Part shown: in pieces, positions 23,441-32,196 of the stretch
Numbering within the stretch: the first letter of the stretch is position 1
How the letters are laid out: every line of letters begins with the position of its first letter
Origin: BOG-908 sp963848205
GTDB taxonomy: Bacteria; Pseudomonadota; Alphaproteobacteria; Acetobacterales; Acetobacteraceae
Assembly: GCA_963848205.1 (NCBI GenBank)
Contig: CAWKCV010000005.1
Coordinates: 434,001 to 498,000, forward strand
Reading direction: 5' to 3'
Length of the DNA: 64,000 nucleotides
Position numbers and translations under genes: made by a program
The notes under the pieces: model-generated
Seen by the model: only the letters and a program-made list of their open reading frames with translations
What the model was told of the DNA's origin: nothing
Databases searched by the model: none

Positions 23441-24621
23441 CACCCGGCCAAAAGCTCCAGCGCTGCACACGACAGCGCCCGAGCTCCCAGCGCGATGCAT
23501 GCCTCGTCCGGTTGATATGATGAATTGTGCAGATGATCGTGCCGGCCAGGCGCGCCCGATCCGACGCGCAACACGAAGCTTGGGACCCGCGCGGCAATCA
23601 TTGCAAAATCTTCAGCGCCCATGCTTGGCTCGGACACGACGAAAACATCACCGAAATGCCGTTCGATAGCGGCGACACTGCTCGCCAGAATATCGCCATC
23701 GTTCAGCGTCGGCGGCACGCCAGGGATCCATTCGAGTTCGGTATGCGTTCGCAGTGCGATGTCCTGGCCGGCGCAGAGGCGTCGCAGGGCGGCTTCTGCC
23801 TGAGTGCGGACACTCGAGCTGAGGCTGCGGATGGTGCCCAGCATCTCGCACGAATCGGGGATGATGTTGTGAACGGTTCCGGCGTGAATAGCGCCGATTG
23901 TGATGACGCAAGGGTCAAGCGGGCTGACCTCTCGGCTGACGATCGTCTGCAAGGCGGAAATGAGCTGTGCGGCGGCCACGATCGGATCGATTGTGGTGTG
24001 CGGGTAGGCGGCATGGCCCGAGCTGCCGGACACGCGAATGCGAAAGCGGTCGCAGGCGGCGTAGGTGACGCCACGCACGGCTCCGAAATGTCCTACCGGA
24101 ATATCCGGATGGTTGTGGAAACCCAGCGCCATGTCCACACCGTCGAGCACGCCATCGCCAATCATGGCGGCCGCACCGCCCAAGATCTCTTCGGCCGGCT
24201 GGAACAGCAGGCGCACGCGGCCGCTCATGCTGGGAGCGAGATTGGCAAGTATCTGTGCCACGCCGAGCAAAGTGGAGCTGTGCACGTCATGTCCGCACGC
24301 GTGCATTCGGCCGGGCATCTGGCTGGCAAAGGGTAGTTCGGTTCGCTCCTCGATGGGTAAGGCATCCATGTCGCCGCGAATGACGAGCGTTGGGCCGGGC
24401 CGGGCGCCCTCGATGTCGGCGACAACGCCGGTGCGGCCGACGCCGGTGCGATGGGCGATACCGAGTCGCGCGAGTTCGCGCGCGATCGCGGCCGCGGTTC
24501 TGTGTTCCTCGAATGCCAGTTCGGGATGCGCGTGGAGGTCGCGCCGTATATCGATCAGCGCGGGTTCTGCCTGCCGCGCCAATTCCATGATGGCCGACCC
24601 GATATCGTTTATGTGGCCCAT
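23440..24621 (-). CDS. M20 family amidohydrolase (hippurate hydrolase-like)
   Basis: A 393-aa zinc-dependent aminoacylase/carboxypeptidase of the M20D type. Motifs: LIDIRRDLHAHPELAFEEHR at the N-terminus, RGDMDALPIEERTELPFAS, metal ligands in MHACGHDVHSSTLLG (Cys about 105, His about 107), the catalytic QPAEEILGGAAAMI and C-terminal SEPSMGAEDFAMI, with a dimerisation (lid) domain at about 185-300. It hydrolyses N-acyl or N-carbamoyl amino acids such as hippurate; substrate preference is not readable. It is transcribed convergently to metH and divergently from manC, with 85 bp between the two starts. The stop borders repeat copy 4. Confidence 0.9.
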   Translation of the reverse strand: MGHINDIGSAIMELARQAEPALIDIRRDLHAHPELAFEEHRTAAAIARELARLGIAHRTGVGRTGVVADIEGARPGPTLVIRGDMDALPIEERTELPFASQMPGRMHACGHDVHSSTLLGVAQILANLAPSMSGRVRLLFQPAEEILGGAAAMIGDGVLDGVDMALGFHNHPDIPVGHFGAVRGVTYAACDRFRIRVSGSSGHAAYPHTTIDPIVAAAQLISALQTIVSREVSPLDPCVITIGAIHAGTVHNIIPDSCEMLGTIRSLSSSVRTQAEAALRRLCAGQDIALRTHTELEWIPGVPPTLNDGDILASSVAAIERHFGDVFVVSEPSMGAEDFAMIAARVPSFVLRVGSGAPGRHDHLHNSSYQPDEACIALGARALSCAALELLAG

Positions 24622-24706
24622 GTGTGGCTCCTGCTGAACGCAATGCTATAGCTTGCAACCGGGCCTGCCGCACTGGCAAGCCAAACGCAGAGCGGGAGAC
24701 GATCGA

Positions 24707-26170
24707 GTGGACGAACAAGCCTTCTCTCTTGCTCAGGCACCGGGGCAGCCGGGGAGCGCCCAGATTGTACCCGTCATTCTGTCGGGCGGCTCGGGCACGC
24801 GATTGTGGCCTGTTTCGCGCGAAAGTTTTCCCAAACAGCTCTGGCCGTTGATATCTGCAAAGACGATGCTGCAGGAGACAGCGCTGCGTGCTGTTGGGCC
24901 AAGTTTTGCTCCTCCCGTTGTTGTCTGCAATGAGGAGCATCGCTTCCTGATTGCCGAGCAGTTGCGTGATGCCGGGATCGAGGGTGCCCGCATCCTGCTC
25001 GAGCCCGTCGGGCGGAACAGTGCGCCGGCCATCGCCGCGGCGGCTTTGCTGGTGGCGGAGACGCAACCCGATGCCGTGTTGTGGATGATGGCTGCAGATG
25101 CGGCGATCACGCGTACGGACGCGCTGGCGGCAGCTTTGGCCCATGCGGTCGCTGCCGCCCGAGCCGGTCGATTCGTCACATTCGGCATGAAGCCGACTGC
25201 GCCGGAAACCGGCTACGGCTATATCGAAGTCGGGCCGGAACTGCCGGCTGGCGGCGTGCATGAAGTAGCGAGCTTTGTCGAAAAGCCGGATGCCATGCGT
25301 GCGGCGGAGTTGGCGAGCGACGGTCGGCATTTGTGGAACAGCGGTATGTTCATGTTCACCGCGGCGATGTTGCTAGGTGAGATGGATGCACTTGCCCCGC
25401 GCGTGATGGAGGCGGTGCGTAGCGCGGTCGCCAACCGTACAGACGATCTCGATTTCACGAGGTTGGAAAAGGCAGCGTTTACGGCGTGCCCGAACATCAG
25501 CCTGGACTATGCAGTTGCCGAACGCACCGCCCACGCGGCGGTGGTACCCGCCGATCTCGGCTGGTCGGACGTGGGAAGCTGGAACGCGCTCTGGGATATG
25601 GGCGCCAAAGACGCCGCCGGGAACGTGAGTCAGGGCGACGTGCTGCTGGAGAACACGCGGAGATGTTACGCGCGCAGCGACGGCATGTTGACGGCGGTCG
25701 TCGGGCTCGATGATACGATTGTGGTCACGACGGAAGATGCTGTGCTGGTCATGCACCGCGACCGTGCGCAGGACGTAAAAAAAATCGTTGAGCGATTGCG
25801 CGCGGCAGGCCGGCACGAAGCGGCATCGCACAATCGTGCGTATCGGCCTTGGGGATTCTACGAGAGCCTGATTAACGGAGAGCGGTTCCAGGTTAAGCGA
25901 ATCGTGGTCAAGCCTGGCGAGCGGTTGTCGTTGCAGAAACATTTCCACCGTGCTGAACATTGGGTGGTGGTCGCCGGCACGGCGCTGGTTGTGCGCGACG
26001 AAGCAACCGTAATGGTGCGAGAGAATGAGAGCATCTATCTGCCACTCGGCTGCGTGCATCGCCTGGAAAATCCAGGGCGCATTGCACTTGAGCTGATCGA
26101 GGTGCAGTCCGGCGCTTATCTCGGGGAGGACGACATCGTGCGCTATGAAGACACGTATGGGCGAAAGTAA
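24707..26170 (+). CDS. manC: Mannose-1-phosphate guanylyltransferase / mannose-6-phosphate isomerase
   Basis: A 487-aa bifunctional type II enzyme making GDP-mannose from fructose-6-phosphate-derived mannose phosphates. The nucleotidyltransferase domain has VILSGGSGTRLWPVSRESFP (about 24-43) and the FVEKPD signature; the C-terminal cupin domain (about 345-487) has RPWGFYESL, FQVKRIVVKPGERLSLQKHF, HRAEHWVVV and LIEVQSGAYLGEDDIVRYED with the metal-binding His/Glu set. The GTG start at 24707 has GGGAGA 7 bases upstream; the longer upstream reading is not family-like. GDP-mannose would supply exopolysaccharide or glycan synthesis, in keeping with the glycosyltransferases at 5-12 kb, although the gene is not clustered with them. 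Confidence 0.92.
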   Translation: MDEQAFSLAQAPGQPGSAQIVPVILSGGSGTRLWPVSRESFPKQLWPLISAKTMLQETALRAVGPSFAPPVVVCNEEHRFLIAEQLRDAGIEGARILLEPVGRNSAPAIAAAALLVAETQPDAVLWMMAADAAITRTDALAAALAHAVAAARAGRFVTFGMKPTAPETGYGYIEVGPELPAGGVHEVASFVEKPDAMRAAELASDGRHLWNSGMFMFTAAMLLGEMDALAPRVMEAVRSAVANRTDDLDFTRLEKAAFTACPNISLDYAVAERTAHAAVVPADLGWSDVGSWNALWDMGAKDAAGNVSQGDVLLENTRRCYARSDGMLTAVVGLDDTIVVTTEDAVLVMHRDRAQDVKKIVERLRAAGRHEAASHNRAYRPWGFYESLINGERFQVKRIVVKPGERLSLQKHFHRAEHWVVVAGTALVVRDEATVMVRENESIYLPLGCVHRLENPGRIALELIEVQSGAYLGEDDIVRYEDTYGRK

Positions 26171-26267
26171 GGCAGCTCGCGCCCTGAAAGAAGCAGAGAC
26201 GAATATCGCTGGTTAATCCGTTTTCAGAACGTTATAGCTGCATCGTTCTGTGCGGAGTATTGGGTTC

Positions 26268-27149
26268 ATGCGCTTTTCGGTGATTGCCTTTGTATGCTGG
26301 CCTTGCGTTGCCGGTGCCGCGAGCGTGCAGTCGTTCGACTTGCCAGGCAGTGCTCGAACCTGTGGGTCCGATATCGCGAATAACGGCCTGGTAGCCGGCA
26401 ATGCGGCAGGCACAGCTCTCGCCGATGCGCGACCTTTTCTGTATCAACATGGGCAGTTTCAGCAGCCGGTTGTTGGCGTCGCGCTGCCGACGATATTGTT
26501 TAACGGTGTCAACAAGCATGGAACGATCGCCGGAAACGCGTTTGAAATAAATTTCGACAACTCGTCATTCCAGGGCTTTATCGACAAGCGAGGCATGCTG
26601 TTTCAACCGACCGCCGGTGGACAGATCGTGGCCGGGGTGACGCGCATTACTGATGTGGGCACCATACTTGGCACGCTTGCTCTCGCGCCGGCCTCCCAGT
26701 TCAGCTTTTCTCGGACGATCGGCTTCACTACGACAAAGACTGGCGTCGTTTCCACGATCGACGATGGCGCAACGCTGTCGGTCACGCCTGTCGGGATCGA
26801 CTTGGCTGGGGATCACGTAGTTGGCTATTCGATTGATACAGTGCTTGGGCTGCATGGTTGGTCGTATGCTCAGGGCAGTTTCACGCCAGTTTCTTATCCT
26901 GGTGCAAGCGTCACCGTTCCCTCAGGCGTCAACAATGCGGGCGTGATCAGCGGCAGCTATATTATAGGGCCGATCTCAGTCAATCCGCCTTCTCCGAGCC
27001 ATGGCTTCGTTTGGCAGAATGGCGCCTACACGGCATTCGACGTGGCCGGGGCCTCGTCCACCACCATCAACGGCATGAACGAGGCAGGCCATGTGACCGG
27101 CTGCTACACCGATAGCTCTGGCACGCACGGTTTTTTGGCAAAACCTTGA
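26268..27149 (+). CDS. Secreted HAF-repeat protein
   Basis: A 293-aa protein with a signal peptide (RFSVIAFVCWPCVAGAASV) and repeated units of the 'extracellular HAF' type, seen as SFDLPGSARTCGSDIANNG, LFNGVNKHGTIAGNAFE, PSGVNNAGVISGSYI and INGMNEAGHVTGCYTDSSG, each near a HGF/GF-W segment. These beta-propeller-like repeats occur in exported proteins of unknown function. ATG 26268 is preferred over GTG 26250 because it gives a clean signal peptide and follows GGAG with a 10-base gap. Its codon use is somewhat less GC-rich than neighbours. It converges on phaB with a shared hairpin. Confidence 0.72.
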   Translation: MRFSVIAFVCWPCVAGAASVQSFDLPGSARTCGSDIANNGLVAGNAAGTALADARPFLYQHGQFQQPVVGVALPTILFNGVNKHGTIAGNAFEINFDNSSFQGFIDKRGMLFQPTAGGQIVAGVTRITDVGTILGTLALAPASQFSFSRTIGFTTTKTGVVSTIDDGATLSVTPVGIDLAGDHVVGYSIDTVLGLHGWSYAQGSFTPVSYPGASVTVPSGVNNAGVISGSYIIGPISVNPPSPSHGFVWQNGAYTAFDVAGASSTTINGMNEAGHVTGCYTDSSGTHGFLAKP

Positions 27150-27160
27150 AGGCGTAGTTG

Positions 27161-27181
27161 GTGCGCGCAGTTGTCGCGCAC
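27161..27181. terminator. Shared hairpin between convergent genes
   Basis: GTGCGCG (27161-27167) and CGCGCAC (27175-27181) form a 7-bp GC stem with a 7-base loop, in the 32 bp between the HAF gene and phaB stops. There is no T-run on either side, so it is only a candidate bidirectional terminator. Confidence 0.4.
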
Positions 27182-27904
27182 TCAATACATGTGCTGCCCA
27201 CCGTTGATGGAGAGGGTGGCGCCGGTGACGAAATCAGCTTCATCGGCAGTCAGGAATGCGACACCGCGCGCGATATCGTCCGCGCGGCCAAGCCGTCCCA
27301 TGGGAATTCGTGCGATGATTTTCTGCAATACGTCTTCCGGCACGGCACGCACCATGTCGGTATCCACATACCCTGGTGCGATCGCATTGCAGGTAATGCC
27401 GAAACGCGCGCCCTCCTGAGCCAACGCCTTGGTGAAGCCGTGTATGCCGGATTTTGCGGCCGCATAATTCACCTGCCCGTACTGGCCGGCCTGACCGTTG
27501 ATGGACCCGACATTGACGATCCGCCCGAATTTCGCAGCGCGCATCGCATCGAATGTGAGCTTGCAAAGATTGAAGCAGGAACCGAGGTTGGTGTCGATAA
27601 CGGCATCCCACATGTCGCGAGACATCTTGCTCATCGTCCCGTCGCGCGTGATACCGGCGTTGTTTACCAAGATCTCGATGGGCCCATGCTGGTCATGGAT
27701 GTGGCTGACCGCTTGTTGGCAGGCAGCAAAATCTCCGGCGTCAAACTTGAGGGTGACAATGCCTGTTTCGGCTTGGAAGGCGTCGGCCGCCGCCTGGTTT
27801 CCCGCATAGCTCGCGACGACCTGGCGACCGGCTTTGTGAAGTGCCTGACTGATTGCGGCGCCTATGCCCCGTGTGCCGCCGGTGACGAGTGCGATACGTG
27901 CCAT
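27182..27904 (-). CDS. phaB: Acetoacetyl-CoA reductase PhaB
   Basis: A 240-aa short-chain dehydrogenase, the usual PhaB length. It has the NADPH-binding TGGTRGIGAAISQAL, NNAGITRDGTMSKM (a stretch highly typical of PhaB), the catalytic Ser/Tyr/Lys in VGSINGQAGQYGQVNYAAAK, and a C-terminal GATLSINGGQHMY (GGxxxY-type end). It reduces acetoacetyl-CoA to (R)-3-hydroxybutyryl-CoA for polyhydroxybutyrate synthesis. The start is ATG 27904 with GGAGG 9 bases upstream; the reading can be extended to 27967 but without a binding site. No phaA or phaC lies next to it. Confidence 0.92.
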   Translation of the reverse strand: MARIALVTGGTRGIGAAISQALHKAGRQVVASYAGNQAAADAFQAETGIVTLKFDAGDFAACQQAVSHIHDQHGPIEILVNNAGITRDGTMSKMSRDMWDAVIDTNLGSCFNLCKLTFDAMRAAKFGRIVNVGSINGQAGQYGQVNYAAAKSGIHGFTKALAQEGARFGITCNAIAPGYVDTDMVRAVPEDVLQKIIARIPMGRLGRADDIARGVAFLTADEADFVTGATLSINGGQHMY

Positions 27905-28080
27905 GTCGACCGTTCCTCCGTTTTGTTTTTCTGTAGCCATATGACGCCGGTCGCATCCTTGCGGCAAGCCGTGTCCTCGACCTCATCGTGGGACGTGTTT
28001 TGCAGTTCGACGGGTAAGGCGGCGTTAACCTCCGCCGGTCATTCTATCATCTGAGCCCAACCTCAGCCGGATTTGTGACC

Positions 28081-28422
28081 ATGCCCAACCTGTCCATGTC
28101 CTCCATCCCCCCTTATGGCGTGGCTTTCGCGATCGAAGAGCTCCTGCTGATGCGGAGCTGGGTACGTCAGCGCGATCTGCAGATGACGATTGCGACTGAT
28201 CAGGTGATCAACGGAGCCGAGTTTGAGGAGATGTTGATGATTGCCCCAAGCGGACGGGAGAGGAGGTGTTTGACGGTTTGGAGGACACACAGCGCGGTGT
28301 TCGTGCAAACGCCGCAGGGCCGTCCCCGCGCGTTCGGCACTCTCAAAGATGCCCTGAGCTCATTGCGACCAACCCGTGCGGCCTATACTGGTTGGAGGCG
28401 GCTGTTTCGGGCGGCGAGCTGA
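28081..28422 (+). CDS. Small uncharacterised protein
   Basis: A 113-aa reading starting MPNLSMSSIPPYGVAFAIEE (ATG 28081; an in-frame GTG lies at 28075). It has mixed alpha/beta character with RSWVRQRDLQMTIATDQVIN, FEEMLMIAP and a C-terminal ALSSLRPTRAAYTGWRRLF. I recognise no family. It is transcribed divergently from phaB with a 176-bp gap and is not part of the minus-strand pentose phosphate operon. Support is codon pattern and position only. Confidence 0.4.
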   Translation: MPNLSMSSIPPYGVAFAIEELLLMRSWVRQRDLQMTIATDQVINGAEFEEMLMIAPSGRERRCLTVWRTHSAVFVQTPQGRPRAFGTLKDALSSLRPTRAAYTGWRRLFRAAS

Positions 28423-28586
28423 CGTTGGCAACATCGCTGAAACGAAAGATCCGGACAGGCCCACAGCCGGCTCATGCGATGTGGCGACTAGTCAATGCCA
28501 GACACTGAGCTGACCGCAACATCCAGGTGCTCATATCAACGGTGCCGCGAGCTGTTACGACGAGCATGATGAACGCAAGAGCACTT

Positions 28587-28609
28587 TTAGAAAATTGGGC
28601 GTGCCGCCC
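28587..28609 (-). terminator. Rho-independent terminator of the pentose phosphate operon
   Basis: On the minus strand the sequence reads GGGCG-GCA-CGCCC followed by AATTTTCT, starting 28 bases after the gntK stop. The GC stem plus T-rich tail is a good intrinsic terminator and closes the nine-gene run. Confidence 0.65.
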
Positions 28610-28636
28610 TTCGCCAAATAGTGGCGCTCGCCTATC

Positions 28637-29182
28637 TCAGAGCGCTGATTGAGCTTCTGCCAAAGCGGCCAGAACGGCCTGCACGGTCTCATCAATGGTT
28701 TGTTGTTCGGCCACGACAATGGGATGCTCATCTGGGTGAGGCTCTTCCAGATCGGCGAGCTGGCTGCCAAGCAGCGTGGCTGGCATGAAGTGTCCGCTGC
28801 GCTTCGATAAGCGCCGCCTCAGTTCCGCTTCCGTGACTTTGAGGTAGAGCAGACGAATGCCTGACCGTCCGCCGACAAGCCTCTCGCGATACCGGCGTTT
28901 CAAGGCCGAGCAAGTTATTATGCCTGGCTCGTGTGCGGCTATGCGTGCATCGATCCACCCTCGAATGGCAGCTAGCCAAGGTGCACGGTCCTCATCGGTC
29001 AGCGGAATGCAAGCGTGCATTTTCTTGACATTTTCCGGTGGGTGAAGCTCGTCGCCTTCCTGAAACGGCCACGGCAGACATTTATCAAGTGCTTCGGCGA
29101 TGGTGGATTTTCCACTGCCGGATACGCCCATGACGATCAGCACCATCGGCGAGATGCCAGACGGGAAAGGCGGGCTGGTCAT
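28637..29182 (-). CDS. gntK: Gluconokinase
   Basis: A 181-aa carbohydrate kinase of the GntK P-loop type, phosphorylating gluconate to 6-phosphogluconate. It shows LIVMGVSGSGKSTIAEALDK (Walker A), FQEGDELHPPENVKKM, PLTDEDRAPWLAAIRGW, CSALKRRYRERLVGG and FMPATLLGSQLADLEEP, all diagnostic. The start ATG overlaps the rpiA stop by 4 bases (ATGA). As the last gene of the pentose phosphate operon it joins gluconate uptake to the 6-phosphogluconate dehydrogenase encoded upstream. No edd/eda pair is present in the window. Confidence 0.94.
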   Translation of the reverse strand: MTSPPFPSGISPMVLIVMGVSGSGKSTIAEALDKCLPWPFQEGDELHPPENVKKMHACIPLTDEDRAPWLAAIRGWIDARIAAHEPGIITCSALKRRYRERLVGGRSGIRLLYLKVTEAELRRRLSKRSGHFMPATLLGSQLADLEEPHPDEHPIVVAEQQTIDETVQAVLAALAEAQSAL

Positions 29183-29859
29183 TGCCGCGTATAATGGGCG
29201 ATGCCGTCAGCACCGGCCACGAAAGCGTCCTGGGCCATGCCTATGAAAAGACCAGTCTCGACCACACCGACGATGGCGCGTAACTGTGTGTCCAACGCCA
29301 AAGCGTCTGTAACGCCATCGAAGCTGCAATCGATAATGTAGTTTCCGCCGTCAGTCAGGTAGGGCATGCCGTCTGCCATGGAGCGAAGCTGAACCTGGCG
29401 GGCGTGGCTCGCAAGGCGCGCTTGTGTGAGTTCCCAGGCAAAGCGGGTGACTTCGACAGGAATAGGCGCTCGCGTGCCTAGATTTTCGACCAGCTTGGCA
29501 GTATCGGCAACGATCACCAAGCGGTCGGCGGCGCTCGCAACGAGCTTCTCTCGCAAAAGCGCACCGCCAAGACCTTTGACGAGATCAAGACTATGCAGCT
29601 GAATTTCATCGGCGCCATCGACGCATATATCGATGCTGCTGTGGTGCGCGAAGTCGGTTAGGACCAATCCCCCGTCGCGAGCTTGTTGGGCGCTACGCTC
29701 CGAAGTCGGAATGCAAACAATGCGTAGTCTGCGGGTGATCAACGACGCTATGAAGAAAGCGGCGGTGGACCCGGTGCCGAGTCCCACAACCATGCCGTCT
29801 TTTACAAGATCGGCCGCGTGCTCGGCAGCCTCGCGTTTGAGGTCGTCCTGCGTTGCCAT
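29179..29859 (-). CDS. rpiA: Ribose-5-phosphate isomerase A
   Basis: A 226-aa isomerase interconverting ribulose-5-phosphate and ribose-5-phosphate. Family motifs: KDGMVVGLGTGSTAAFFIAS, CIPTSERSAQQAR, DICVDGADEIQLHSLDLVKG, GGALLREKLVASAA and a C-terminal VETGLFIGMAQDAFVAG. The catalytic Asp/Lys/Glu set is present. The start is ATG 29859, 2 bases after the pgl stop; the reading could begin at 29895, inside pgl. It is tightly linked to gntK by a 4-base overlap. Confidence 0.95.
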   Translation of the reverse strand: MATQDDLKREAAEHAADLVKDGMVVGLGTGSTAAFFIASLITRRLRIVCIPTSERSAQQARDGGLVLTDFAHHSSIDICVDGADEIQLHSLDLVKGLGGALLREKLVASAADRLVIVADTAKLVENLGTRAPIPVEVTRFAWELTQARLASHARQVQLRSMADGMPYLTDGGNYIIDCSFDGVTDALALDTQLRAIVGVVETGLFIGMAQDAFVAGADGIAHYTRQ

Positions 29860-29861
29860 CG

Positions 29862-30578
29862 TCAAACTCTTACCGCGGCTTCGTCCGTAAACCACGTCAA
29901 CTCACCGATCGTTGTCACACGCGCGGCGGGCTGAGTGCGATCACCGGCGAGCACACGGGCCAGAACGTCTCGCTTGCTGGCACCCGCGGCCAGAAACGCC
30001 ACTTGACGGCTACAAGCAATGGCAGGGTAGGTCAGTGTCAACCGAGGCTGCGGCACGCCTTCAGTAACTGGCGCGACCCAGGCGAGCGTCTCATCCAACG
30101 CGTGAGTGTTTGGAAAAAGCGAGGCGGTATGACCGTTTTCACCAAGACCGAGCAATACCACATCGAAAAGAGGCCGGGTCATGTCCAGCGATTCTGCGCC
30201 GTAATGTGTCTGCAACGTGGCCTGGTAACCGCGCGCAGCATCCGCAGGTTCACCTTCAACAGGCATGGGATGGACCTGCGCTGCAGGGATTGCCACGTGA
30301 TCAAGCAGAGCAAGTCGCGTCATCCTGTAATTGCTATCCGGGTCGTCATAGGCGACAAAACGTTCGTCACCCCAGAACAAAAACGTACGATCCCATGGAA
30401 AGCGCGTTGCGAGATCAGGTTGCGCCAACGTCTCGAATAGACGTTTGGGTGTTGAGCCGCCGGAAAGTGCAATCGTGAAGCGGCCTGACGAAGCTACAGC
30501 AAGGTCGGTCAGCCAAAGTGCGGCGCGGCGCGCGAGATCTTCAGGACTAGCGAGCGTAACAATCTGTGGTTCAGCCAT
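29862..30578 (-). CDS. pgl: 6-phosphogluconolactonase
   Basis: A 238-aa DevB/NagB-like lactonase hydrolysing 6-phosphogluconolactone. Motifs: FTIALSGGSTPKRLFETLAQ, FLFWGDERFVAYDDPDSNY, FDVVLLGLGENGHTASLFPN and YPAIACSRQVAFLAAGASKR. The start ATG 30578 follows GGGGAAGA and lies 8 bases inside the preceding HAD gene, so translation is coupled. This is the step between Zwf and Gnd, both encoded upstream in the same operon. Confidence 0.94.
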   Translation of the reverse strand: MAEPQIVTLASPEDLARRAALWLTDLAVASSGRFTIALSGGSTPKRLFETLAQPDLATRFPWDRTFLFWGDERFVAYDDPDSNYRMTRLALLDHVAIPAAQVHPMPVEGEPADAARGYQATLQTHYGAESLDMTRPLFDVVLLGLGENGHTASLFPNTHALDETLAWVAPVTEGVPQPRLTLTYPAIACSRQVAFLAAGASKRDVLARVLAGDRTQPAARVTTIGELTWFTDEAAVRV

Positions 30579-31383
30579 GCTCTTCCCCGAGTATGTAACG
30601 CTCCACACCGCGTGCGAAACCTTCCTCCTCCGAAGAGGTTGTCACGTAGGTGGCTTGCTTCTGGACCGCTTCGCTGGCGTTCGCCATGGCAATTGATAAG
30701 CCGCTCTTGCGAAACATGAGCGTGTCATTTGGCTGGTCGCCCAGTGTGGCGATCTGGTGCTCCTGCATGCCCAGCCGTTTAGCGAGGAAACCGATGGCAA
30801 ATCCCTTGTTGGCTTCCGGATGCGTAATGTCGAGGTAGTAAGGTTGCGAGCGTGCCGCGGATGCTGTGTTGCCCAGCAATTCTTGCACCTGCTTCTCAGT
30901 CTTTTCCATGAGTGCGAGATCATCGCTGCAGCCAACGATCTTGACTGCTTGATCGAGTGCGTCGTCGAAATGCGCTTTCACCGTCGGCTCAAATTTAACG
31001 GTCCACGCCTCGCGTGCAACATGCGGTGCGTCCTTGTCATGAACGAACCATGATTGGCCGCTATACACCCACGCATCCAGACCGGCGTTCTGCAAAAGAG
31101 CGATGCTCTGCTCGGCAACTTCGCGTGGCAGAGTGCGCGCTTCGATCTCCGAAAGATCGGGGTTGACCCACATGCCGCCGTTGAAGCCGGCAACCGGGGT
31201 TTCGATACCCAGCGGTTCAATCAGCATCTGCATGCCGCGCGGGGGACGACCACTGGTGATGGCGAACTTTATGCCACGCGCGCGAAGTTTGCCGACGGCG
31301 GCGATCGCGCGTGCGGTGAGCAGCTTGTCTTTGGTGACGAGTGTTCCGTCCACGTCCGCCAATACTAGCTTGATGTCCGTCAT
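30571..31383 (-). CDS. HAD-superfamily (Cof-type) sugar phosphatase, copy 2
   Basis: A 270-aa IIB-type HAD hydrolase. Motif I LVLADVDGTLVTKDKLLTAR (nucleophile DVDGT), motif II AITSGRPPRGM, motif III around Lys in THPEANKGFAIGFLAKRLGM, motif IV TLGDQPNDTLMF. The C2 cap lies between. These enzymes dephosphorylate hexose, pentose or other small phosphates. It is clearly paralogous to the preceding gene (same motifs, similar length, 12-base gap), which points to a tandem duplication inside the pentose phosphate operon. The exact substrate is unknown; a sugar phosphate of this pathway is the natural guess. Confidence 0.88.
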   Translation of the reverse strand: MTDIKLVLADVDGTLVTKDKLLTARAIAAVGKLRARGIKFAITSGRPPRGMQMLIEPLGIETPVAGFNGGMWVNPDLSEIEARTLPREVAEQSIALLQNAGLDAWVYSGQSWFVHDKDAPHVAREAWTVKFEPTVKAHFDDALDQAVKIVGCSDDLALMEKTEKQVQELLGNTASAARSQPYYLDITHPEANKGFAIGFLAKRLGMQEHQIATLGDQPNDTLMFRKSGLSIAMANASEAVQKQATYVTTSSEEEGFARGVERYILGEEHG

Positions 31384-31395
31384 CGATCTAGGTCC

Positions 31396-32196
31396 CTAGG
31401 CTCGTGGGATGATGAATTGCTCGATGGCATTTGCCCAACCGCTTGCCTGATTGGAAGGCGCTACATAGTCCGCGCGAGCTTGCATGGAGCTTGGGGCGTT
31501 TCCCATGGCGATTCGGTAGGCAGCCACGTCAAACATCGGCAAATCGTTCGGCATATCACCAATACAGGCGGTGTCCTCGAGATCTATACCAAGGAGCGAT
31601 GCAGCTTTGCAAACAGCTTCCCCCTTATTCGCGTTGGGATGGGTGATATCCAGGTAATAGTCTTGGCTACGATGGACGGCAGCGCGACCTTGCAACCGGC
31701 GTTGCAGTTCCGCTTCACAAATGGCTAGCTTCGCGAAGTCTTTTGTAGCCGCCATGAGTTTGCCAACTTGCTTTGTGAAGGGCGCAAGGCTTGGCACTTT
31801 ATGCGGCGGCAATTTGACAGTGTGCTGTTCCCAATCGACATAATCGCCTGTCGGGTCGGTGATCAGCCATTCGTCGACAGTGAACAGCCATGGAGGGATA
31901 TTTTGAGACGCCAGGTAATCGATGGCTTCGTGCGCTGCCGTTTCCTGCAAAAAAGCCGCTGAAATCAGATCGCCTTTTGATGAGGTGAAAACACCGCCGT
32001 TGAACGCCGCTCGTGGTGTGGTGAGTTTCAGATCATCGGCGAACAAGGCGACACCATGGGGCGGTCGGCTGCTGACAAGCACGAGTTGCACACCTGCTTG
32101 CGCAAGCCGATGAGCCGCTTGCCGCACCTCTCCAGTGAGTGTTTTGTCGTTGGTGACGAGCGTGCCGTCAATGTCGGAGACCACAAGCCGAATCAT
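31396..32196 (-). CDS. HAD-superfamily (Cof-type) sugar phosphatase, copy 1
   Basis: A 266-aa IIB-type HAD hydrolase. Motif I LVVSDIDGTLVTNDKTLTGE, motif II LVSSRPPHGVALF, motif III DITHPNANKGEAVCKAASLL, motif IV CIGDMPNDLPMFDVAAYRIA. Its ATG overlaps the zwf stop (ATGA), so it is translated in series with zwf. The DYYLDITHPNANKGE block is nearly the same as in its neighbour, yet the caps have diverged, which suggests different substrates after duplication. Confidence 0.88.
   Translation of the reverse strand: MIRLVVSDIDGTLVTNDKTLTGEVRQAAHRLAQAGVQLVLVSSRPPHGVALFADDLKLTTPRAAFNGGVFTSSKGDLISAAFLQETAAHEAIDYLASQNIPPWLFTVDEWLITDPTGDYVDWEQHTVKLPPHKVPSLAPFTKQVGKLMAATKDFAKLAICEAELQRRLQGRAAVHRSQDYYLDITHPNANKGEAVCKAASLLGIDLEDTACIGDMPNDLPMFDVAAYRIAMGNAPSSMQARADYVAPSNQASGWANAIEQFIIPRA

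Noticed and set aside
28266..28508. Second reading overlapping the 113-aa unknown protein
   Set aside because: It starts inside the first reading in another frame, has no ribosome binding site and lacks a plausible protein composition.
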